Shown here one piece after another: positions 9,217-17,566 of a stretch of DNA of 64,000 bases (its first letter is position 1; the number at the start of each line of letters is the position of its first letter). The DNA comes from Kitasatospora mediocidica KCTC 9733. Lineage in GTDB: Bacteria > Actinomycetota > Actinomycetes > Streptomycetales > Streptomycetaceae. The stretch spans positions 1,178,001-1,242,000 of the forward strand of contig NZ_JQLN01000004.1 in assembly GCF_000744225.1 (NCBI RefSeq). Direction: 5' to 3'. The notes under the pieces are model-generated. The model did not search any database, was not told the DNA's origin, and saw only the letters and a list, made by a program, of their open reading frames with translations. Position numbers and translations under genes: made by a program.

Positions 9217-9594
9217 GTGGGACGCGTTGAGATCGACGACCAGTGGCAGCCGCAAGTCGAGGACGAACTCCTGAAGCTCTTCAAAGACCGACTGGGCCCG
9301 GACATCGCCCGCGACGCCCAGCGGTACTGCCCGGAACGCACCGGCGCCCTCAAGGAGTCGATCGAGAACCACATGGAGGACCGGGACCTCATCATCTCCG
9401 CCACCGGAGGCGACGACGGCCGCTCCTACGCCGCCTACGTCGAACTCGGCACCAGACCGCACATCATCCGCTCACACGGACCGTGGCCACTGCGCAGCGC
9501 GGACGGCGAAGTGTTCGGCCCAGTGGTGCACCACCCCGGCACTGTGGCGAAACCGTTCCTGCGCCCAGCCCTTTTCCAGGAGCGCGGCGACTAA
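9217..9594 (+). CDS. HK97 gp10-like tail/neck protein
   Basis: 125 aa, GTG start with GGAGCACAGAGG upstream. 'DAQRYCPERTGALKESIENH' and the C-terminal 'HHPGTVAKPFLRPAL' are hallmarks of the HK97 gp10 family of neck or tail-completion proteins. Family length (~110-150 aa) and position between stopper and tail terminator agree. Confidence 0.75.
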   Translation: MGRVEIDDQWQPQVEDELLKLFKDRLGPDIARDAQRYCPERTGALKESIENHMEDRDLIISATGGDDGRSYAAYVELGTRPHIIRSHGPWPLRSADGEVFGPVVHHPGTVAKPFLRPALFQERGD

Positions 9595-9611
9595 CCACAG
9601 GGGGGTGACCG

Positions 9612-10109
9612 GTGGCCAGTCCCCTGCCGCTGGAGGCCAACGACGAGCTCGTCGCAGTCGCCTGGCTAGCAACGGTGCCGGGCCTGTCCGCCGCGATGGT
9701 GGGTACCCAGCTCCCACCGGATGTGAACGCGGACGGCTCCCAAGCCGACTGGATCGAGACCGGGTTCGTCACTGTGACCGTGGTCGGCGGCAACCCAGAC
9801 GACCTGCTGCCCGTCAATCAGCCGGTTCTCCAAGTGGACTGCTGGGCAACCGTGCCCGGCTCCAACAAACCACCCTGGTGGAAGGCGCACGCGCTTGCCT
9901 CCGCGATCCGCCGCGCCACGTGGGACCGGTACCGGATCCCACGCGCACTGTCGCCGGCGGCATCCGGGGTGGCGTATCCGACGGCGGTCGTGCAGTCCGC
10001 CTACATCGCCACCTCGTTCAGGCGCCTGTACGGCGACGACAGCGACTACGCGCGTCTGCAGGGCGACCTGGCGCTGAGCTGGGTCACAGCCAACGACGTC
10101 CTCGACTGA
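9612..10109 (+). CDS. tail terminator protein
   Basis: 165 aa, GTG start behind GGGGGTG. An alpha/beta protein beginning 'LEANDELVAVAWLATVPGL', with a central strand 'PVLQVDCWATVPGSNKPPWWKAHALASAIRRATWD' and C-terminal 'DYARLQGDLALSWV'. This pattern fits actinophage tail terminator/completion proteins, which cap the tail tube before head joining. Synteny (after gp10, before the tail tube) is the main support. Confidence 0.6.
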   Translation: MASPLPLEANDELVAVAWLATVPGLSAAMVGTQLPPDVNADGSQADWIETGFVTVTVVGGNPDDLLPVNQPVLQVDCWATVPGSNKPPWWKAHALASAIRRATWDRYRIPRALSPAASGVAYPTAVVQSAYIATSFRRLYGDDSDYARLQGDLALSWVTANDVLD

Positions 10110-10122
10110 TGAAGGAAAAACC

Positions 10123-10272
10123 ATGCCCAAGGTCAGGGTGACCCTCCTGCCGGACCCGATCGAGGTCCCCGAGGACGAGGTCGCCGTACTGCGCGCCCAA
10201 GGCCTGCTCGTCGAGGACGACGCGCCGGCGGCCCCCGTCAAGCCAGCTCCCAGGAAGGACGAGCAGCCGTGA
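10123..10272 (+). CDS. small phage protein (49 aa)
   Basis: A 49-residue gene with ATG behind AAGGAAAAA. It encodes MPKVRVTLLPD, an acidic EVPEDEVAVLRAQGLLVEDD segment and a Pro/Lys-rich tail. The stop overlaps the next GTG start, and both flanking genes leave exactly this gap, so translation is likely. Short proteins of this style (a DPIEV strand followed by 'EVAVLRAQGLL') occur before tail tube genes in actinophages. Function unknown. Confidence 0.55.
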   Translation: MPKVRVTLLPDPIEVPEDEVAVLRAQGLLVEDDAPAAPVKPAPRKDEQP

Positions 10273-10634
10273 CCCTGCTGACTCTTAACCCCACGCAGCA
10301 GCCCCGCACGGGGTCGGCTGCCCCCGTCAATTTGACGTCGTTGATGGCAGCCGGTGTGCTCGGCTCCAACACGGGCGTCAGCTTCGCAAATACTGGCCGC
10401 GAGGTGCTGTTCGTCAACGTCGCCTCGGGCGGCTCGACGTGCTCCATCGCAATCGGCACCACGATCGAGGGCCAGCCGGTCACGGCACTGACACCGACGC
10501 TCACCGCGTCGGCCATCAACGTCCTCGGCCCGTTCCCGTCGGATGAGAACCAACCCGGCGGCACGATGCAGATCACCTTCGGCACAACCGCGAACGTCAC
10601 CGTCGCCCTGGTCCAGAACGTCGGCGTGATCTAG
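10269..10634 (+). CDS. hypothetical phage structural protein
   Basis: 121 aa, GTG overlapping the upstream stop by four bases. Almost entirely beta-type sequence rich in Thr, Val, Gly and Asn (SFANTGREVLFVNVASGGSTCSIAIG, MQITFGTTANVTVALVQNVGVI) with no charged helices, like small capsid or tail decoration proteins. It sits directly before the tail tube gene. No family recognised with certainty. Confidence 0.55.
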   Translation: MTLLTLNPTQQPRTGSAAPVNLTSLMAAGVLGSNTGVSFANTGREVLFVNVASGGSTCSIAIGTTIEGQPVTALTPTLTASAINVLGPFPSDENQPGGTMQITFGTTANVTVALVQNVGVI

Positions 10635-10697
10635 CCCGCTTTCCTGTGTGAATCCGAATCAAAGGGCCCGCATTGAGGCTCTTTCAAATCTGAGGGG

Positions 10698-11297
10698 ATG
10701 ATCCCTTTGGCAGTGAATGCGGGCAATTTGGTACTCGGCCCGGCGCGTATGTATATCGCGCCGTTCGGGTCGACCGAGCCCACTGACGCTTCCGTAACTC
10801 CGAATGGCACGGTCACGCCGCCGTCGTCGCCCTGGACGGACGTGGGCGGTACGGACGGCGGGGTGATGTGGGAGGCGGACAACACCTACACCGCGCTGAC
10901 CGTCGACCAGGTCATCATGGACGTGGGCGCGCGTCTCACGGAAATGAAGTTCACCGTGACGGTCAAGCTGTCCGAGATGACGCTGGCGAACCTGCAGGCC
11001 TCACTCAACAACATCGGCACGACCAGCAGCGGTTCGGGGTACTCCACCCTGGACATCAACGTTGGCACGTCCGCCTCCCAGCCGTCGTACGCCGCGCTGA
11101 TCATCGACGGCTGGGCGCCGATGCTGTCCACCGGCCAGCCGGCCCTGCGGCGCGTCATCGTCCGCAAGGTCCTCAGCCAAGTCAAGGCACAGCTGAGCTT
11201 CGACAAGAAGACTCAGCAGTCGCTCGACTGCACGTTCCAGGCGTACTTCGTGAGCAGCAGCATCGTCCCCGTGCACATCGTGGACCAGACCGCGTAG
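10698..11297 (+). CDS. major tail tube protein
   Basis: 199 aa. 'NAGNLVLGPARMYIAPFGSTEP' and 'WTDVGGTDGGVMWEADNTYTALTVDQ' are typical tail tube openings, and 'GARLTEMKFTVTVKLSEMTLANLQ' followed by beta strands completes the tube fold. The start is uncertain: ATG at 10698 has GAGGGG immediately against it, while TTG at 10707 would have the same GAGGGG at normal spacing. Location just before the chaperone pair and tape measure is diagnostic. A strong hairpin follows. Confidence 0.75.
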   Translation: MIPLAVNAGNLVLGPARMYIAPFGSTEPTDASVTPNGTVTPPSSPWTDVGGTDGGVMWEADNTYTALTVDQVIMDVGARLTEMKFTVTVKLSEMTLANLQASLNNIGTTSSGSGYSTLDINVGTSASQPSYAALIIDGWAPMLSTGQPALRRVIVRKVLSQVKAQLSFDKKTQQSLDCTFQAYFVSSSIVPVHIVDQTA

Positions 11298-11312
11298 GCA
11301 ACCGCCTGATCC

Positions 11313-11347
11313 GGGAGCCCGGCGTCCACCCAGGGCGCCGGGCTCCC
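11313..11347 (+). terminator. hairpin downstream of the tail tube gene
   Basis: GGGAGCCCGGCG (11313-11324) and CGCCGGGCTCCC (11336-11347) form a perfect 12-bp stem with an 11-base loop. No T-run follows. It may trim or attenuate the message so that tube protein exceeds the chaperones and tape measure. Confidence 0.5.
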
Positions 11348-11381
11348 GCACGCCCACCCTCACCCTCGAAAGCGACCCCTC

Positions 11382-11786
11382 ATGGCAGCACAGATCTCTG
11401 CTTCGAAGAAGCCGGCGGCGAAGAAGGCCACCGCCAAAGCCGCGGCAGCCCCACCGTCCACCATTCCGGACAGCTCCGGATTCCAGGTCCTGCGTCTCAC
11501 CTCGAAGGCACCCGAAGCCCAGGACATGGTGCCACTCTTCGAGATCGACGGCGTCGAGTACTCGGTGCCCCGAAATCCCCGCGCGAACATCGCCCTCAAG
11601 TACCTGAGCATTCTCGAAGAGCGCGGGCCGGAACTCGCGAGCGTCTTCATCTTCCGGTCAATGCTGGGCGACGACGGCTACCGGGCTCTCAGCGACTGCG
11701 ACTCCCTGACCGGGGACCACCTGGAATGGCTGCTTGAGACGCTGTCCGGCCTCGTGATGGGAACCCAGGAAGCCCCAAAAGCCTGA
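11382..11786 (+). CDS. tail assembly chaperone (gpG-like)
   Basis: 134 aa, ATG behind GAAAGCGA. A Lys/Ala-rich N terminus is followed by 'FQVLRLTSKAPEAQDMVPLFEIDGVEYSVPRNPRANIALKYLSILEERG', a layout common to chaperones made before the tape measure protein. The last codons carry a canonical -1 slippery heptamer C CCA AAA at 11774-11780, so a fraction of ribosomes should produce a longer gpGT fusion. Chaperone frameshifting is established for lambda and most long-tailed phages. Confidence 0.8.
   Translation: MAAQISASKKPAAKKATAKAAAAPPSTIPDSSGFQVLRLTSKAPEAQDMVPLFEIDGVEYSVPRNPRANIALKYLSILEERGPELASVFIFRSMLGDDGYRALSDCDSLTGDHLEWLLETLSGLVMGTQEAPKA
11774..11780 (+). other. programmed -1 ribosomal frameshift site
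   Basis: CCCAAAA in zero-frame register C CCA AAA exactly fits X XXY YYZ. After a one-base slip the next codon begins at 11780 (AGC) and the -1 frame stays open to 12112. The zero frame stops at TGA 11784-11786, one codon past the site. A GC-rich stretch follows that could supply a stimulatory structure. Confidence 0.85.
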
Positions 11787-12112
11787 GCTTCGTCCCCGAG
11801 CGCGCCCAGCAGATCGGCTGGGTCCTCGCGCACCTGGACGACGTAGCCTCCGACATGTCGGCCTTTCACCGTGTCGATGACATCACCGCCTTGAACGGGC
11901 CCACCCTGTTCAAGCTAGCGTGGCGGCTGCCCGCCTACTCCGGGGTCGTGCGCGCACTGCTCTCGGAGCAGCAGGAAGCCCCAGACCGCCCGATGCCCTA
12001 CACGCCAGCCGCATCCGCGCCGGGCTCACGAAAGTGGAACCCGGGGACGAAGGCCACACTCATGGCCGACCCGGACGTCAGCGGCCTTTTCTCCTTCGGG
12101 TCCTTCGGATAG
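11780..12112 (+). CDS. tail assembly chaperone gpT-like extension, made by -1 frameshift
   Basis: About 110 residues in the -1 frame relative to gpG, beginning SLSFVPERAQQIGW after the slip. No start codon with a ribosome binding site exists at the frame opening; the first ATG (11855) is internal and lacks one. The sequence 'FKLAWRLPAYSGVVRALLSEQQ' resembles the Trp/Leu-rich helices of gpT extensions, and the gene stops 30 bases before the tape measure. Full product spans 11382-12112 with the shift at 11780. Confidence 0.75.
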   Translation, partial: SLSFVPERAQQIGWVLAHLDDVASDMSAFHRVDDITALNGPTLFKLAWRLPAYSGVVRALLSEQQEAPDRPMPYTPAASAPGSRKWNPGTKATLMADPDVSGLFSFGSFG

Positions 12113-12142
12113 GCGTCAGACGCCGGCAGGGGGTGATGCCCC

Positions 12143-15100
12143 ATGCCTGAGGGCTTTCGGATTGCCAAGGCCTGGGTGTCGGTTTCTCCGGACACTGAGG
12201 GCTTCCGGGAGGAGTTGCAGCAGCGCCTTGAGGAGGCGATCGCCGGTGTGCGCGCGTCCGCGCGGGTCTCCCTGGACCTGTCGGAGCTTGATGCGCGGGC
12301 TTCGGAGGCGCGCCGGCGGGTTGAGGAGCTCAGCGGGGAGCATGCCGAGGCCGAGGTCGGTCTGGACATCTCTGATCTGGAGGCCCGGGCTTCGGAGGCC
12401 CGTGAGCGGGTCGATGAGATCGGGGAGTCGCATGCGGAGGCGACTGCGGATCTGAATGCGTCGGATCTGGACGCACACGCTGATGAGGCTGAGGCGCGGC
12501 TGAATGCGATCGATGGGCGCCGTGTTACGGCTCATGTCGACGCTGACACGTCCGAACTCGATGCGCGGGTCGCTGAGGCCCGGACCGAGCTGGACGGGCT
12601 CTCTCGGGACAGTAGCGGCCGGTTGCGTGACAGCCGCGGCCGGTTCGCCGGGGCCGGCGTCGGCGGTGGTCGCGAGGAGGGTGGCGGGAGCGGGAGCGGG
12701 AGCGGCGGCGGCGGCTTCTTCAGCCGCGTCTTCGGCGGCGGCAGTGGAGGGGGGAGCGGCAAGAGTGCAGTTGGCGAGGGCGGCGGTTTCCTCGAAGAGA
12801 TGCCGGGTGGCCTCGGGAGTGTCCTTGCGGGTGTCGGAACGATGCTCCTTCCATCGGTGGGTGGTGTTGCGGCGGGTGCTGGTCTGCTGGGCGCCGCCGG
12901 CTTCGCGGGCTTGGGCGGCATCGCCAGCGCCCTGTCTGCGAAGGCGCAGGCCAACCAGACGCTGGGTCTGACCCCGCAGCAGAAGCAACTCACCTCGTTC
13001 TCCAACAGCGTGGCGGACCGGCAGGCCCAGGAGCAGGTCACCAATGCCCGCGCCCAGGCCGCGCAGGACGCGATCACGTCCGCGCATGCGATCGAGCAGG
13101 CCCAGCAGAGCTTGACCTCCGTGGAGCGGTCCGCTGCGGAGTCGCAGGTGCAGGCCCTCGATTCGGTGCGTCAGGCGGAGCAGGGCGTGGAGGAGGCCAA
13201 CTACGGCCTCTCGGAGGCGCAGTACAACTTGAATCAGGCGTGGGAGGCGGCGCGGGAGAACATCTCGCAGCTGAACGACCAGCTCGCCGACAGCAAACTG
13301 AATGTGCAGTCCGCGCAGTTGGCGATCAAGCAGGCGATCGTCAACCAGCGGGAGGTCAACGAGAACGCCTACTCCACCGACCTGCAGCGCCAGCAGGCCG
13401 CGTTGGGTGTGGTCCAGGCACAGCAGCAGCTGCAGGACGCCCAGGACCAGCTGACCAGCTCCCAGTACAAGGCGAACGTGGCCAACCAGGAGGGCGTGGA
13501 CGGCTCTCAGCAGATCATCCAGGCCAAGCAGCAGCTGATCCAGGCGCAGTACGGGCAGACCGATGCGCAGGCGCAGTACGCGGACGCGCAGATGAACCTG
13601 CGCGACACGGAGTTGAACAACGCGCAGCAGATCCAGCAGGCGCAGCTCGACTTGGCGGCCACTCAGCAGCAGGCCTCGTATCAGCAGCAGGTGGATGCGC
13701 GCACGGTCGCCGAGGCCGAGCGGAACGTCAGTGACACGTTGAAGCAGCAGCAGTTGCAGTTGGCTGCGACCGCGAGCACCGAGAACGAAGCGGCGAACAT
13801 GTTCGCCCGGGACATGGCCCGGTTGACGCCCGCCGCACAGAACGTGGTGAATCAGATTTTGGGCATGCAGGGTGCCTGGCGTCAGATGAAGGCGACGGCG
13901 GAGAACGCGATCTCCCCGGGCGTGTCGGTGTTCCTCGACGGGGTGTCGAAGGTCCTGCCGTTGATCAGTGATGGTGTCGGGAAGATGGCCGGTCTGATCG
14001 GCCAGGCGTTCAGCTCGGTCGGCAAGCAGTTGCAGTCCTCGGGTGCCGGGCAGGTGCTGTCCGGTCTGATCGACAACGGGCTGAAGCTCGCGCAGGTCGT
14101 CGCCCCGGCGCTGGGCGGCTTCGTCGGGATTCTGCTGAAGGTCGGCTCGCAGTCCGGCGCGATCGACGGTCTCTCCAACTTGATCGGCGGTCTGGCGGGC
14201 GGGCTGTCGAACATCGTGAAGGCGATCTCGCCGTTCGCCGGGGTGCTGTCGCAGGTCTTCACGACCCTCGGCAGCGCCCTGCAGCCGTTCGGCACACTGC
14301 TGGGCGGCGTGGTCGGGTCGCTGGTCTCGGCGCTGGCACCCGCCCTGCAGGCGATCCTGCCGGGTTTCCAGGTACTCGCCAGCGCGCTCGGTCAGGGGCT
14401 GACGGTCGCTCTGCAGGCGATTGGTCCGCTCCTGCTGCCGGTGGGCCAGGCGATCACCGCTGTGGCGTCGGCCGTGTCACCGCTGCTACCAGCCTTGGGC
14501 GGGCTGATCGCGAAGATCGCCTCGGCACTCACCCCGGTGCTGCAGGCCGTGGTGCCCATCATCGGGATGCTCGCGCAGCTCCTGGTGAAGGACCTGCAGG
14601 ACGGGCTGCTGAAGTTCGTCACAGCGATCCTGCCGATCCTGCCGGCTGTGGCGAAGCTGATCGTCTCGCTGACGCCACTGCTCGGTCTCATCCTCGGGCT
14701 CGCCGGCTTCCTCCTGGACATGTCCGCGAAGATCTTGGGCCCCGTGCTGGGCGCCCTCGCGCAGCTGATCGTGTGGATCCTGGAGCTGGCGTCGAACTGG
14801 CGGCAGGTCGTGACTTGGATCGAGGATGCCGCGCTGTGGCTGTGGCACAACGTCCTCGACCCGATGTTTCACGGCATTGCGGAAGGCGCGGTCTGGCTCT
14901 ACCAGAACGGGATCCTGCCTCTCTACCACGGCTTCATGGACGTGATCGGCTGGATCGAGACCGGGGCCGACTGGCTGTGGCACCACGTGTTCGACCCGCT
15001 GTATCAGGGTCTCACGCTGGGCGCGAGCACCTTCATCACGGACTTCTCGACGGCGTGGGGCAAGCTCGAAGGGATTTTCAAGGACCCCGTCAACTTCATG

Positions 15101-16243
15101 ATCAACACGGTGTACACCAAGGGCATCGAGGAGCTGTGGAACGGGGTCGTCGGCGCAATCGGGCAGGACAGCCTCAAGCTCCCGGACATCCGGCCGTTCG
15201 CCTCCGGTGGTCTCGTGCCCGGCTACGCGCCGGGCCAGGACACGGTTCCCGCGATGCTGTCGCCCGGCGAGGGCGTCCTCGTCCCGGAAGCTGTGCGGGC
15301 GCTCGGCCCGGGCACGGTCCTGGCTCTGAACGCCGCTTACGGCGGTGGCCGCACCTCAACGCCCGGGCACTTCAAGGGCGGCGGGATCATCGGCGGGATC
15401 ACCTCGGCGTGGGACACCGTCACCGGCGGGGTCAGTAAGGCCGTCGACATCGGCAAGATCGCCGCCGCCGTCGGGACCGGCAACACCACCGCGCTGAACA
15501 ACGCGCTGGCGAAGCTGGTGGGCACGAACGCGGCCGGGAACTACGCCAAGCTGCTGCTGGGCGTCCCGACCACACTGATCGGCGACCTGGTGAAGGCAGT
15601 CGTCGGCGGAAACAGCCCAGGATCCTCAGGTGGCGGCACTTCGATTCCGGCTGCCGTGTCCGGGTCGGTCGCACAGTGGTTCGCAAGCGCCGTCCAAGCC
15701 ACCGGCGCCCCCACCACCTGGATTCCGGGACTGGAGACGATCGCGCACTACGAATCGGGCGACAACCCGAACGCGATCAACAACTGGGACTCCAACGCGA
15801 AGGCCGGTGACCCGTCACGCGGACTCATGCAGACCATCATGTCGACGTTCCTGGCCTACCACCAGGCCGGGACCAGCAGCAACATCTACGACCCGGTCGC
15901 GAACATCGCAGCCGGTATCAACTACATCAAGTCCCGCTACGGGAGCGTCGACAACGTGCCCGGCATCAAGTCGCTCGCCCGCGGCGGACCCTACGTCGGC
16001 TACGACTCCGGCGGCTGGCTCATGCCCTCCGGCATGCCCGTCAACGGCCTCAGCCGTCCGGAAGCGGTACTGACACCGGACCAGTGGGAGTCGATGCATG
16101 CGATCGCCCAGCAAGCCGTGAATTCAGGATCCGCCGGCCGAGAAGTCACCGTCGTCCAGCACTTCCACGGCACGGAGTTCCCCAACGCTGAGCAGAAAGC
16201 GGCGATGCAGCGGGAACTCGGGCTGGCACTCAGTGGCGGCTGA
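12143..16243 (+). CDS. tape measure protein with lytic transglycosylase domain
   Basis: 1366 aa, the longest gene, as expected for the tail-length ruler. Residues ~40-155 hold four imperfect ~33-aa repeats (D-[ILT]-S-[ED]-L-[ED]-A-R-A-x-E-A). A Gly-rich linker (~165-220), a hydrophobic segment (~230-265), a long Gln/Ala coiled coil (~285-560) and a hydrophobic central part follow. Near the C terminus (~1175-1290) is an SLT-type peptidoglycan lyase: 'IAHYESGDNPNA' puts the catalytic Glu at ~1204, with 'SRGLMQT' and 'VANIAAGINYIKSRYG' after it. The domain probably helps the tail cross the cell wall during DNA injection. Confidence 0.85.
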   Translation: MPEGFRIAKAWVSVSPDTEGFREELQQRLEEAIAGVRASARVSLDLSELDARASEARRRVEELSGEHAEAEVGLDISDLEARASEARERVDEIGESHAEATADLNASDLDAHADEAEARLNAIDGRRVTAHVDADTSELDARVAEARTELDGLSRDSSGRLRDSRGRFAGAGVGGGREEGGGSGSGSGGGGFFSRVFGGGSGGGSGKSAVGEGGGFLEEMPGGLGSVLAGVGTMLLPSVGGVAAGAGLLGAAGFAGLGGIASALSAKAQANQTLGLTPQQKQLTSFSNSVADRQAQEQVTNARAQAAQDAITSAHAIEQAQQSLTSVERSAAESQVQALDSVRQAEQGVEEANYGLSEAQYNLNQAWEAARENISQLNDQLADSKLNVQSAQLAIKQAIVNQREVNENAYSTDLQRQQAALGVVQAQQQLQDAQDQLTSSQYKANVANQEGVDGSQQIIQAKQQLIQAQYGQTDAQAQYADAQMNLRDTELNNAQQIQQAQLDLAATQQQASYQQQVDARTVAEAERNVSDTLKQQQLQLAATASTENEAANMFARDMARLTPAAQNVVNQILGMQGAWRQMKATAENAISPGVSVFLDGVSKVLPLISDGVGKMAGLIGQAFSSVGKQLQSSGAGQVLSGLIDNGLKLAQVVAPALGGFVGILLKVGSQSGAIDGLSNLIGGLAGGLSNIVKAISPFAGVLSQVFTTLGSALQPFGTLLGGVVGSLVSALAPALQAILPGFQVLASALGQGLTVALQAIGPLLLPVGQAITAVASAVSPLLPALGGLIAKIASALTPVLQAVVPIIGMLAQLLVKDLQDGLLKFVTAILPILPAVAKLIVSLTPLLGLILGLAGFLLDMSAKILGPVLGALAQLIVWILELASNWRQVVTWIEDAALWLWHNVLDPMFHGIAEGAVWLYQNGILPLYHGFMDVIGWIETGADWLWHHVFDPLYQGLTLGASTFITDFSTAWGKLEGIFKDPVNFMINTVYTKGIEELWNGVVGAIGQDSLKLPDIRPFASGGLVPGYAPGQDTVPAMLSPGEGVLVPEAVRALGPGTVLALNAAYGGGRTSTPGHFKGGGIIGGITSAWDTVTGGVSKAVDIGKIAAAVGTGNTTALNNALAKLVGTNAAGNYAKLLLGVPTTLIGDLVKAVVGGNSPGSSGGGTSIPAAVSGSVAQWFASAVQATGAPTTWIPGLETIAHYESGDNPNAINNWDSNAKAGDPSRGLMQTIMSTFLAYHQAGTSSNIYDPVANIAAGINYIKSRYGSVDNVPGIKSLARGGPYVGYDSGGWLMPSGMPVNGLSRPEAVLTPDQWESMHAIAQQAVNSGSAGREVTVVQHFHGTEFPNAEQKAAMQRELGLALSGG

Positions 16244-16310
16244 GCAAGCAGTACCCGGTCCGGGGTGACGAGACGACCGGCGGAGAAGCGACACAGGAGG
16301 TGGGCATCCA

Positions 16311-17558
16311 ATGACGGGCGCGCAAGCAGGGCAGCCCTGGCAGCTCTTCCTCAACTTCTACTCCGAAACCACAGGGGCGCTCGCCGACCCGTCCTCCGTC
16401 ACCCTGGACATCACCTACGGTCAGCAGGTCGGCTTCGCGCCCGACGTCGGCGGCCCGTACACCTACTCAGGCGCCTCAGCCCCCACACAAGGGCACGTGT
16501 GGCGGTCTGGCGTCGGCCAGTACGCGTGCATATGGAACGTCCCGCCGGGCTCCCCGCAGGGCGTGTACGTCGCCAACTGGACGTGCCGCTACGGCAGCGG
16601 CACCTTCCTCGGAGTCGAGGATTTCACAGTCACCGGCGGAGTCCCGCTGCCCGTCCCCTCCGGAGACATCGGGTACTGGACCGGAGGCATCCTCTATGGC
16701 TCCCAGGCCGTGGAGTTCGGCCAGACAGACTCCAACGGCATCACCTGGATATGGCGGAAGATCGAAGGCTGGGACAGCCCTGACGTGCAGGGCTCAGGGG
16801 TCATCCCCCGCGCCGGCGACCACGGTGCATGGGCCTCACCCCAGTACTTCGCGGCCCGCACCCTGACACTCACCGTGACGGCGTCAGCCCCGACGCAGGC
16901 CCTGCGGGACATCGCCCGGACGGAGCTGCAGCAAGCCGTGCCGATCAGCGACCTCGCACAGCTGCGCTACGACGAGCCGGTCCCCAAGTTCGCGTGGATC
17001 CGCCGATCGGGGAAAGTCACCGAGGCTTATCCGACCCTCACCGACGTCACGTTCACGGTCGGCCTGGTCGCACCCGACCCGCGCAAGTACGGCACCGTAC
17101 AACGGTCCATCAGCATCGGCCTGCTGCCGCCCGGCGCAGGCGGCAGCATGGTCGAGCCGTTCACCGTGCCGTTCTCCCTGTCGCCCGCGCCGCCACCGGG
17201 AACCTCGACCGCGACCAACGCCGGCTCATTCCCGTCCCCGCCGGTCGCCGTCGTTGCTGGCCCAATCGCCGGGCCGGCCCTGACGAACCTCAGCTCCGGG
17301 CAGAGCGTTTCCTGGCCCGGACTCACACTGAACGCCGGCGACGTCCTGGTGGTCGACTTCCTCAACAGGCAGGGCTACGTCAACCCGACGTCAGTGTCGT
17401 ACAACCCCGGCATCCCCTCCACAGGCGGCACGTTCTGGCCCGCCGACGTCGGCTCCTCCTGGTGGCAACTCGCCGCCGGCAGCAACCAGGTCGCCTTCAG
17501 CGGCTCGGCCAGCACCGGGGCGACCGCATCGTTCTACTGGCACGACAGCTACGTGTAG
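16311..17558 (+). CDS. distal tail protein (Dit-like)
   Basis: 415 aa, ATG behind CAGGAGGTGG. The first ~125 residues are an extra Ig-like domain (QLFLNFYSETTGALADPSSV..., GVYVANWTCRYGSGTFLG). The Dit fold follows with 'WRKIEGWDSPDVQGSGVIPRAGDHGAW' and the 'ARTLTLTVTASAPT...ALRDIARTELQQAV' signature (~195-240). A beta-rich C-terminal domain ends in 'ASFYWHDSYV'. Dit proteins join the tail tube to the baseplate. The order tape measure-Dit-baseplate supports the call. The N-terminal domain may bind host carbohydrate, which is inference. Confidence 0.7.
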   Translation: MTGAQAGQPWQLFLNFYSETTGALADPSSVTLDITYGQQVGFAPDVGGPYTYSGASAPTQGHVWRSGVGQYACIWNVPPGSPQGVYVANWTCRYGSGTFLGVEDFTVTGGVPLPVPSGDIGYWTGGILYGSQAVEFGQTDSNGITWIWRKIEGWDSPDVQGSGVIPRAGDHGAWASPQYFAARTLTLTVTASAPTQALRDIARTELQQAVPISDLAQLRYDEPVPKFAWIRRSGKVTEAYPTLTDVTFTVGLVAPDPRKYGTVQRSISIGLLPPGAGGSMVEPFTVPFSLSPAPPPGTSTATNAGSFPSPPVAVVAGPIAGPALTNLSSGQSVSWPGLTLNAGDVLVVDFLNRQGYVNPTSVSYNPGIPSTGGTFWPADVGSSWWQLAAGSNQVAFSGSASTGATASFYWHDSYV

Positions 17559-17566
17559 GAGTAGGT

